Part shown: positions 54,878 to 64,000 of the stretch, piece by piece
Numbering within the stretch: position 1 is the first letter of the stretch
Layout of the letters: every line of letters starts with the position of its first letter
Source: Talaromyces rugulosus
Taxonomy: Eukaryota > Ascomycota > Eurotiomycetes > Eurotiales > Trichocomaceae
Direction of reading: 5' to 3'
Assembly (NCBI RefSeq): GCF_013368755.1
Contig: NC_049564.1
Location: 4,348,001-4,412,000 of the forward strand
DNA length: 64,000 nucleotides
Made by a program: the position numbers and the translations under genes
Notes under the pieces: generated by a model
The model's input: the letters and a program-made list of their open reading frames with translations, nothing else
Told to the model about the DNA's origin: nothing
Databases searched by the model: none

Positions 54878-57800
54878 GCTGGGCGGGTTTGTATGCGGGA
54901 AAAAAGATCGATAGGTTGAGGCAAGTCCAGCGGCGGTCCTCAGCGACCCTGAGATGGCTGGGAGCTGGCCGTTGCGCCGGAGCGGGTGGAACGGCAGAGG
55001 CGGACGAGCACGAGAAAAATATTGCACTGGACGACGAGGCGCAGCGAGCGATATGGGCGAGACGGGTTTGCGAATCGATGCGACGTGGGTGGTGGTGGTG
55101 GGCGCGCGCGTTGTGGTTGAGAGAGAGAGTCTCAGGGAACTTTGCGAGAAGGAAAGTGGAAAAAGGACCTCAGATGTGCGGGCGGGGGCGGAACGTTGAG
55201 CGATAAAATAGCCTTGGGCGGGTGGGCCCGGCGCCGTATTGCGTATCGTTACCGTACGATACGGTGTTCTGTACGCACTCGTGCAGTCTATGACTTTGTA
55301 CTCTCGACACTACCACCTGCAAGGACGACTTATCGATTTCTCCGGTCTCCCCTGGCAACTATCCTGCTCTCCTCGTTCTCTTTCTTGCTCCTGCGCGCTC
55401 TTTTGTCCGACCTGCAAGTCATCAATTCTCCCGCCCAGCGCCTTGCGTCTGGCAGCCAGCGAGAGGCTGACCTGCCCTCGTTGCCGACCTGCAGCAGCCT
55501 GCTCGTGCCATGGCTGATTAGAAGCATATCGCAAGAGTGGAAGGAGTAGCTACACTACTACTGACTAGCCAGCAACCAGCAACCAACAACAGAGTCGAGG
55601 TTCGATGCTCTCTTCTCTTAGTCTCAACTTACGCGCAAATCCTGAGGCGCGCGCGACGCGTCGATACGCGTTGCCGATGACGTCGGGTGGCTTTTGGCCT
55701 GAGCCTGCAGGCAGCAACCCAATATAACCGCATTGGGAAGGCTAGCCAGATGATCCCATTCAATACTGCTAGTACATACTACTAGAAACAGAGCTAACTA
55801 GTAGGACGGAGGGACTACGGAATAGTTCTACCTTGCTAGTTAGCTCTACTCCGTACCTTGCTAGCAATTGGGGCAATCGGAGCTATTCTTGCACGTGCGA
55901 ATCTCTCGTCGCTCGCCCTCCCCTCGTTTCTCTGGCGGATCTGGTGACCTGGTGACCAAGCAATTCAAAACCAGGCCAGTACTATCGCGCCTGTTCGGGC
56001 CCTCCTTGCTTGATACTCCGCGAATCCTCCTTTGCTCTGCTACTCGTGAGGTTTGGTTAGCGCGAAAAGATTCGACGAGTTCAACTGAAACGAACAGAAC
56101 ACTTGTTGCTAACAAAAACACACAACCAAAAAAAAAAAAAAAGAGTAGGTCAATATTACAAGCACGTACGGAGTACTACAATGATCACCCGTCGGCGATG
56201 ATGTAGATCTAATATTTTATCGCCCTCCTAAACGCTGCCCTGGAGATTGCATAAGCCATCCCCATCACTCTACCCAATGCCCAAGGGGTTAGACTCCAGA
56301 ACATATCTGATTCGTGCTCTTCATCCTGTGGCAAAGAACTAGTTTACTACGTATGTATTGACAGTGACGTAGAAAAAAACCTACTTGTCGCAAGCAGGAT
56401 TTGATTTCTAGCTATCCCTGCCGGTCATCGTCAAAGATAGACAACGTGCCGAGTTGATGGCCTCTCTGCATGCAGGGAACAAATGGCTTAGTTATCCCTC
56501 TGACTGGATGTTCCTGTTAACCTGCTCCTAGCTAGTTTTACGACTGTCAAAGAGTTTGGTTAGCATACAATACGTGGTGGTTACTATTATCCACCGGGTC
56601 ACGAAACCAGCCCCTCGCCAAGGGGTTTATTTTAGGACAGAGAGGACAAAGGTGTAAAGTCTAGCTAAAAGCAACAACTACTAAAATAAACTTATAATAC
56701 GTACGAACATAAAATAAATAGTAAAAGTGCTTGCTGGTGGCTGGTTCATATAGTCTCATGTAGCAACCCGTCCGATGCATATGCGCATACCAGCAGGTGG
56801 CTGCTGTCACAAAGAAAAAACATGTGTACATGTACAGCAGAGTGCAGTGCAGTGCAGTGCCTCGCATTGCATCACACAAACCTATTTACCGATTTGCCCA
56901 TTGACTGCTGCAGTAAGAACGTTGATGTGGTAACTAGTTTGTTTTGTTTTTTATCAAGTAAGGATTCTTAGCCAGCCACATCTAGGAACTTTATCTGGTA
57001 ATCCTTTTTTGCACGAGCGACAACATTTGAACCCTATCTTTCCCAGTGCGGAAATAAAAAAAGGGAGGACCTGCACTCCAGACACCACTTAACCCATCCT
57101 GGTTAAACGTTGATCTCTGCCTTGACTCCGAGGTCGGAGTGTTTTCTATCTGCTTCCTTGACTTTCCTGTCTGAAAAAGCGGCGACAGTGTATGTAGTGT
57201 GTAGTGTAGTGTAGAATCTGTCCCGGCGCTGCTCAGCAAGGGATACAGACCGTGCGATCGGCAAAAAGGCCGACCTCGTAGATCTGACCTTGATGTATGT
57301 TTTTGTGAGGAAACGTTCAGAAAGAAGAACGTCAAGCAGCGTGTCCATTCATAAGACACAAAGTTTGGTTGTTTATAATAGCCACCCTCCAACCTCTATA
57401 AGTCCTCCATGCCAGCCTTCAATGTTGCTAAACTACCCACTCACTCATCGTATATAGCCCTAATCAATCCTAATCGCATGACTCGTGCTGCCCAAACAAG
57501 GGATACAAGTTACCCCGACAACCATCCATCGAAGCAGCAGCTCCAGCCTTCCAGGAATGAACCCTCTCCCCACGCAGGATGGATATTATTACCCCGATCG
57601 GGGATTTATTCTGACCCTTGATACGTTTTCCGGAGAACGGAGAACGTAGAAAGTCAAGGCATTGAAATGCTTTTGAAAGGTTAGGTTTGATTTTCAAGTA
57701 ACCCTTATGAACGATATTTACACCTACAAATACATTGATGTAAACAGGTTCTATGCAGACTAGCAGGCACGTACGTCCTGCGCGAACCGACTGCGTCCGT

Positions 57801-58438
57801 CCACCCGTGTGGCTTCTGCATTGCATACCTACGAGCGGCTGGGGTCGGCATAATCGATAGGAAATTAAACAACCTCCGATAATCAAGCCACACCATCTTA
57901 TCGAGCCCGTTTTCATGCAAGTAATCGGCGATGCAAGGTGATCTAACTGGTGGGTCCGTCCCCAGCCTCCTTGCGTGCCCCATTTGCTGCCGAGTCTGCC
58001 GCTTTTATATTTCCTATTTGGGAAGTCTATCCCAAATTCGGATCGTATACTTGCCAAACATGAATCAGTTTACACTTCAAAGGCTGTTGGGTTTTGGTTT
58101 GATGTTCTGGTTTGATTGGTCCAGTGGTGATTGATCGACATTGGCCTTCGTTGACCGGGAAGAGCCTTTTTATTAATGTAATTTCAATATTGACTGGCTG
58201 CTAGAAGCTATTTACCAGTTGACATCTGGACAATGAATAATAGATATCCGTATAAATTGATAATTCAATGTTAAAGTCTCTTCATTTGGAAACGATTGTC
58301 TGGTCAAATCTAACCCTATCAACCTCATAACCCATAGCGAATGACAGTTGGTCGATATCAATAGTCTATATCGCAGGATAGATCACCTGTCCCTCTCTTA
58401 CCCTTGATATCCACAAGACGCCATCAAGGGTGTGGGCA
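54878..58438. other. Gene-poor 3.5 kb stretch
   Basis: No ORF here has an ATG start and family resemblance; the largest, 57470-58057 on the minus strand, opens with TTG. Short GTACGGAGTA-like elements (near 55850 and 56165), AGTGC repeats (56841-56860) and TGTAGTG-type repeats (57190-57215) are scattered. The first ~600 bp are GC/CT-rich and may be the leader of the SANT gene. Further non-coding transcripts cannot be excluded by eye. Confidence 0.5.
56841..56860. repeat. AGTGC microsatellite (4 copies)
   Basis: Four direct copies of AGTGC. Non-coding simple repeat in the gene-poor stretch. Confidence 0.9.
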
Positions 58439-60736
58439 TTACAGCCGTCGCTTCTCGCCGTACAGAATTCGCTGTATTTTGCCCGTCACCTTGTTCTCCA
58501 CTTCCTCATACACTTCGCCTCCTTCCTGTGACTCGCCCGACCAAGAGCCGAGAGCGCTGCTGATATCTCTTTTTGCTCCAGTTGTGCAAATCAGCAAGGG
58601 CTCTGTTGTAGAAGCGTCGCTGTGATCGTTTGCCTCTTGCAAAACTTCCAACCCTGATGGCTCTCCTTGCTTCACTCCCATCACAGCACCTTTGACGCCC
58701 ACACTCTGGTCTCTCTTGCATCGAGTGGATTTCGTAGGGTCATAGGAAGTAGACTTTTCCATCAATGCACTCCATGCGTGTGGGCTGAATGGTCGGCGGA
58801 GATTGTGGTCTACTGACGTAGGCATGACCCGGGAATAAGCCGCACTCGTTTGCAAGTGTCCAGCCTCTTTGGTACGTTCCGACGAGTTCTCACTCCCTAT
58901 TGACGTTTCCAACGTTATTGAACCTTGCAAAGCAGAGTAAGTATCTTTTCTTGGAGGAAATGCCAGCTTCTCTTCACCTGCTGATAACCACTGCTTTGCA
59001 TGGCAAGCGACACTAGGCAATTCCCCCGATCCGAACCTTCCCCTGATAGAAGAACCATTCTTTGGAACCGAATTATCCTTTCTCCTCTTTCTCACATTAA
59101 TGACAGAACGACGCGATGAAGAAGCACCGGACCTGACAGTTTGAGGACGCCAGTCGCCAATAGCTGCTTGGTAGTCGCGATCCAATCTCCATTTGTACTC
59201 CGGATTGGTGAACCAACAATGCCCAAGAGCTTCTTTTGCACTCAGTCTTCTCTTCTCGTCTAGAACAAGCAATGCAAGAACAAAGTTTTGCGCCAATGCA
59301 CTCGCCTCAGCCCACCTAGGTTGTTTGAAAACCTCATCCATGTCACCGGGTTCGTTACCCTCGATCTGCCCGGAGGGTGAAAATGGAAACGGAGGAGACC
59401 CCGTCAAAAGAACAACCGTTATACACCCAACTGACCAGAGGTCTACTGACTTGGTGTATCCTTGTGCTGCGGACTTTTTATAAACTTCACTGCTAAATTG
59501 TTAGACCCTCACATTCCCTAAGCTATCAAAGCCTCCACTAATAACAGAGAACCTACGGCGCAGTGTAGTCCCACGTTCCGACAACTGAAGACATGCGCTT
59601 GATGTCTGATAGAACAACCTGAGCGCATCCAAAGTCCGCAAGCACCACCCGGCGCCCGTCCGCGTGAGACGTCATGAGAATGTTCTCAGGCTTCAAATCA
59701 CGGTGCACAATGTTGCTATCGTGTAGGTAATCCAGAGCAATTAGAATTTGTTGCATTATTGAGGCCGCATCGAAGTCTTTGATATCGCCACCCATCGATT
59801 CAACGAATGCGAAAAGGTCACCAGCCGCGATGAGGTCTTCGAAAATGTATCTATAAAGGTCAGTATTGTCTCTGCTGGACTTGCTGTGGAACTAACAATG
59901 AATCCTCTGTACGAATCACTTTCTCAACTCTGATGATGTTGGGCTAGTCACGTTAGGATAATCTTGACACAGTAGGTTTGTACATACATGGCATAGCTTT
60001 TGAAGGATGTCGACTTCTCGTTTCTGAAGTTCTAAAAGACTCGTTCCTTTCAATTCGCCGTGACGCATTTTCTTTTCCACCACCTTCTTCACAGCTCTGA
60101 GATCGACGACTTTGCATGCGACTTGGCTTGCGCTTCGCATACTCACTGCCATACGTACTTGACCGAAACTCCCTTCTCCTAGGAGACGGTTCGTGATCAA
60201 ATAATCGCCCGCAAAATCCTGGCCCCTGTCAGCAAATTCCAACAAAAGATTCGAAGACAAACATTTGCTTCCTTCCTTTGAACTGGAGGCAAGAGTTTAT
60301 CGGCCAGCTCACACCGAAACTCAAGGTAGCTCTCCGGAGACAATCGCAGAATATCGCCGTCACTTAGCAGGACCGCCCCTCCGTTTTGCTTATCAATTGG
60401 CAGCCCATTCCAAAACGTTCCGTTCAAAGATAGATCCTGCGCATACACCAAAGGGGGGATGTCTAAAGGGTTCTCAAAGTCGTAGACGATCGTATAGATT
60501 CGAAGATGTTGTGCTGATACGCGGAGGTCGTCAAATGTGTACTCACTGGATGTTGAATCGTCGTCAACGACATAACCACCAATAGGGAGAGTAACATACC
60601 AGAGCTTCCGATCTCTTCCAACATAAAGAGGACTGTAAGCGGAGATGTGCTGGGCATCAGCCACCCCTTTTGTCTCTGGGTTCCAACGGTAGATCGTCCC
60701 GACACGACGTAACGGGTCTTGGGTGTCTGAGACCAT
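58439..60736 (-). CDS. FHA-domain serine/threonine kinase of the Chk2/Rad53/Mek1 group
   Basis: Exons in transcript order 60736..60263, 60218..59988, 59943..59897, 59850..59557 and 59489..58439 encode 698 residues. The start is ATG 60736; upstream the frame begins at GTG. The FHA domain has its signature residues in YVGRDRKLW (G40-R41), RVSAQHLRI (S74, H77) and SLNGTF (N105-G106). The kinase domain starts after DFAGDYLITNRLLGEGSFGQ with VACKVVDL (Lys194). HRDLKPEN (Asp302), ADFGCAQ (Asp323) and the activation segment up to DYTAPE complete the active set. The C-terminal ~240 residues are disordered. FHA-plus-kinase without a second FHA fits Chk2, Dun1 or meiotic Mek1 in DNA-damage or recombination checkpoints; which ortholog is unresolved. 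Intron 1 is only 44 nt. Confidence 0.92.
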
Positions 60737-60921
60737 GATGGCCGCACAGAATCCCGTTTTAAAACGATTCACCCAGGACAGAAGAAGGGGAAGTCCGCCA
60801 AAGATGGCTCTAAATCCACTTGCACTGGAGATGCCACGGCTAGCGTTTTCTCACCTTGCACAACAAAGCCCATGTAAGTGTATGAATATATTACCGTAGA
60901 CACGAGCAGGGAATGACGGAT

Positions 60922-60961
<40 letters not shown>

Positions 60962-61168
60962 TAGCGAGTGTGCCCTCTGTTGCTACATGTACGGAAGGCG
61001 GTACCCGCTGCCACCCAAAACGGAAGGTGCAAGTCTACGCAGCGTCAGATGACCTTGGTACAACATTTGAATGCAATGTTCATCGCTTGTCTATAATATT
61101 TTGCTACATATGGCTTCATCAAGTGTCTTTATAGCCAGGAATCCCAGAAAGACACAGTTCTAACACAT
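60737..61168. other. Intergenic region between the FHA kinase and vms1
   Basis: 432 bp containing the kinase promoter (minus strand) and the vms1 3' flank. The main feature is a pure GA repeat at 60924-60957. Confidence 0.6.
60924..60957. repeat. GA dinucleotide repeat in kinase promoter
   Basis: A run of about 17 GA units directly upstream of the FHA kinase start (about 190 bp). On the kinase's coding strand it reads as CT, resembling the pyrimidine tracts used near fungal transcription starts. Confidence 0.9.
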
Positions 61169-63165
61169 TCACTTTCCCTGCAACCTCCGGATGCGCTCTT
61201 CGGCAGCCCTGGCGCGACGCTCTCGTTCCAGCCTCGTTCTCATCTCCGGCGTCATTCCTCGCATTTCATCTTCTCGCTTTTCTGCAGCAGTCTTCTCCAA
61301 AGACGCCAGTTTTCGACCGCCCGCATTTCTCTTTGTTTCTGTAGCGGTCGCCTTGGCAGCTTCCTCTGCTTTCAAACGATCCAACTCAGCCTTGCGCCGG
61401 GTTGCCTCTTCCTTTGCAGCTTCCTCCTTCTCCTGAACCTGGCGGCGATCCACGTCTGCACGGGCTATGGGAGGGGGGACATGTGCTGCTTCCCAGTCCC
61501 AAGCTGATTCGCCTAGTTCATGCCTGGCGACTCTAAAGGCATCGCGTGTGGCGCGGTCTCTGGTGAGATCAAAGGGTGTCCTACCCTCGTCGTTCTGGAC
61601 AGTTGGGTCAAACTTCGCTTTTGTTAAAAGCGAAGATACAAGCGCGGGAGAGTCTGAGTTCGCTGCAAGATGCAGAGGGGTAGGAGCATGATGATGTTGG
61701 GATGCGTCCGCAGGGAAGAACTTGAAAGACAGATCAATAGCATTGTTTGAAATATATGAAAGGAGAGCCGGCGCTTTCGAGCGGCGGATAAGAGCCTGAA
61801 TCTGTGACGTGTGGAGCATCGCTGCCTCTTCTTCTTCGGTCAGCTTCGGCTTCTTTGGTTGTTGAGCGGGCTTCGGTGATTTTGAAACTGCTTCATGTTG
61901 TTTGGCCTCGGCAGCAGCCAAGGCAGCCTCGTCAATTTGGCTGATCTTAACTCTTGTCATTTCCTTGAAACATCTCATCAGCTCTGCCTGGGTCGCACGG
62001 CGGGTGCTGAACGGAAAGTTTCGGAGTCTTGGGTCATTATGCTTCAGGATCTGCCCTTCGTATGGCCCAAATAGAGTTCTGCGGTTTGTATTACCCGTGG
62101 CACGAACAAAGACAAGCTGCGAAGTGTCGATCATGCTTTTCCAATCCCGCAGCAGATCACGAATGTCCTTTTCCAGTGCGGCTTCGTTGTACCTTCGTAA
62201 GCTGGATCCGGCAGAATGCGCTGCTCCTCTCGAGGCATCACTTGCCGATTGTGAGCCACCTTGCTTTCGGCGAGTTGTATATCGATGGAATGTCTTGTGG
62301 GCTATCACTCGAGCTTGTCTTTCCTCAATACCTCCTCGTTTTTGTATTTCAGGAGCGAGCGCAACGATCATGGCAGCAAAGTGGCCACCGCCAATCATAC
62401 ACATAAAGATATGCGGCCCAGAATTCGAAGCCGTAGCCGCAGAATTGTTTACACGCTTAAATGGCTCGAGTTGCTTCTTGCGCAGGGAGTCCACCATATG
62501 GCCGGGCTCGTCTTGTTCCTCGTTCGTGAAAAGCCCTCTATATATTCCGACAGAAGTATTCGAAGGGAGCTTTGGGCTAGAAAACCAAACGAGAGGCTGC
62601 CTTCCAGTGCTTCCTTGTTTCCGCGACTCTTCATTGTCTTCGGCCCCTTGCGAGATTTTTGCCTGCTTCTTCAACAGCGCCACCAACGTCGAATCTGCCG
62701 ATCGAGGATCGTCCTCCTCTGATTCCGACTCGGAGCTTTCCGAGCCCGAGATTGACTCGTCGATCTCGCCGATTGCTTTTGTAAATTCGGTCTCGGTCAG
62801 GAGCGGGTTGCCACGGAGCTGAGCCTTGATGTTATATCTGTGGTGATCGGACCGGGCATGGTCGCGTAGTTCCTGCACGGTTTGGAAGGTTACCTGGCAT
62901 AGGCCACAGGTTTTTGTTGTTGGGATGCCATTATCCTTCTCTGATGACTCTGACAAAGCTGGGGTTGCGGTTCCTGTGGTCGCAACGGAGGTGGGCTGGG
63001 CGTCGGATTTTATCGTCAAAGTCGACAAGAGCTCCGCTGGAAGGTCGTACACTGGGTGATTCCGAAATGTTACCTTTTTGCGATCACAAAACAATAGCGT
63101 CAACAGTACTCACCATAAAGAGGCCTCTTCAAAAAGTCGTCCGGCTGGGTCCCCGGGGTCGCCAT
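61169..63165 (-). CDS. vms1: Vms1/ANKZF1 peptidyl-tRNA hydrolase of ribosome quality control
   Basis: Exons 63165..63114 and 63051..61169 encode 644 residues; the intron of 62 nt ends at cacccag, giving RPLYVYDLPAELL. Vms1 releases stalled nascent chains from 60S-bound peptidyl-tRNA and also works with Cdc48 at mitochondria. A C2H2 zinc finger is at about 66-88 (CGLC ... HARSDHH). The VLRF1 release-factor-like domain runs about 225-400 (GPHIFMCMIGGGHFAAMIVA) with the catalytic GSQ motif in RRKQGGSQSASD (residues 283-285). Ankyrin repeats follow (PTPLHLAANSDSPALVSSLL, NDEGRTPFDLT). The C-terminal helix (LERERRARAAEERIRRLQGK) fits the Cdc48-binding VIM motif. A Ser/Glu-rich stretch (SESSESESEEDD) separates finger and VLRF1. 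All key residues are present. Confidence 0.95.
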
Positions 63166-64000
63166 GACGTAGAATGAAATTGCAGTTGACAGGTTAAAAT
63201 GGCGGAGCGGGTGGCGGGCAGATCTTTATCGCTGCCCCTCCGTGAGTCCGATAAGCTCTTTATCTGCTGTTGATTTCCAGATTCACGACGTTGGGCTGCA
63301 GGAATGAGCAGTATATAAACAAGGCTTTGGACAAAAAGATTGTAATAAATGTATACATGCAGTGTGATTACATATACTTGTAAAGCAATTTATGAGTCAT
63401 GATGAGTGACTGCGTGCTCCGCCCTGAGGCTGAGCTTATAGATCTACCAAGCTTTTTAAATACAAAAATCGGGTTTTTTCAATGTCACAACTAATAATGA
63501 CTCCTTGACTTCTTCCTGTTACTATTTAATACAAAAAAAAAACCACAAAAAAATACGAGACAGTAGTTGTATCAATTAGTTAGGAAACAATACACGCTCT
63601 CTAAGCAAAAGATTACCATTATTGATCACAAACGCCTATGAAACATACTTTTCTTTTGAGCATTTGAAAAGTCACTATGTCGTCCATAGATGATGACCAA
63701 TTCACTATTAATAATAGGCTTTTTTCGTTTTAAAGATTGAACCAAGAATAAACAAGAAAGCAACACGATTGGCTGTCTCGTCGTCGCTCAAAGCAGGACC
63801 AAAGCGGTTAGCGCAGAGAGGCCCCAGTCCAGAAGCGGATTCCCGATCGCCTAATTTCCCAAAATGGAAATGATAATAGTATCAACTGCCAAACGGGAAG
63901 ACACCCGATGTCTTGTTTAAAATAAAAGCCCTTTGTTTCTTTCTTTCTAAATTTATTTTTGAAGTTTTGAAAAACAAAGGAACTTTTTTCTTACCTCTCC
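63166..64000. other. Upstream region of vms1 to window end
   Basis: 835 bp, AT-rich after 63300. It contains the vms1 promoter. No ORF or repeat of note is visible up to the end of the window. Confidence 0.5.

Noticed and set aside
55580..55640. Possible tRNA around gaggttcgatgc
   Set aside because: The B-box-like string has no matching A box or acceptor-stem pairing at proper distance.
57470..58057. 195-codon minus-strand open frame
   Set aside because: It opens with TTG, has no ATG for the first third, no family resemblance and an unstructured composition; likely chance.

Overview
This 64 kb window comes from a filamentous ascomycete nuclear chromosome, most likely Eurotiales (an Aspergillus- or Penicillium-like species). 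Support: short GT-AG introns (44 to about 70 nt) with CTGAC-like branch sites, pyrimidine-rich leaders, intron-poor genes on both strands without operons, a Ste3-type pheromone receptor, an Erg1-type squalene epoxidase, and AT-rich gene-free blocks that look mutated (RIP-like). The genus is an inference; no rRNA or mating-type gene is present. I saw no tRNA, CRISPR array, prophage or intact transposon.

Layout: 0-6.2 kb, ferrochelatase 3' end, an MFS transporter and a mitochondrial PPR protein, all on +. 6.2-9.7 kb, a secreted GH76/ricin-B glycosidase gene standing alone between AT-rich segments. 9.7-15.6 kb, squalene epoxidase (+) facing a Cid1-family RNA nucleotidyltransferase (-). 16-21 kb, an AT-rich gene-poor block with a broken S53 sedolisin protease gene. 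21.8-26.6 kb, a disordered protein of unknown function (+) facing an SLC35F-like transporter (-). 28.3-33.2 kb, the PP4 regulatory subunit Psy2 (+) facing the decapping subunit Dcp1 (-). 34.2-39.6 kb, an OCRL-like inositol 5-phosphatase (+) facing an unknown membrane/coiled-coil protein (-). 40.4-42.9 kb, pheromone receptor PreA (+) facing mitochondrial SSB (-). 44.7-52.7 kb, a DUF4203-like membrane protein, Erf4 and AP-2 mu, all on +. 54-54.9 kb, a SANT/Myb-like protein (-). 55-58.4 kb, a gene-poor stretch. 58.4-63.2 kb, an FHA-domain checkpoint-type kinase and Vms1, both on -.

Most genes are conserved housekeeping functions (haem and sterol synthesis, mRNA turnover, vesicle traffic, protein quality control, DNA-damage signalling), so the window is mainly core genome. 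The accessory signals are the GH76/lectin gene and the sedolisin relic in AT-rich DNA. Exon models were built by hand from reading frame, splice consensus and family motifs; exon lengths sum to whole codons for every multi-exon model. I found no convincing undescribed multi-gene system. The most interesting items are the GH76-ricin gene, the decayed protease, several splice oddities (7-nt terminal exon, two NAGNAG acceptors, an in-frame 57-nt intron, a 47-nt intron that decides the Erf4 start) and four conserved-looking proteins without an assignable function.
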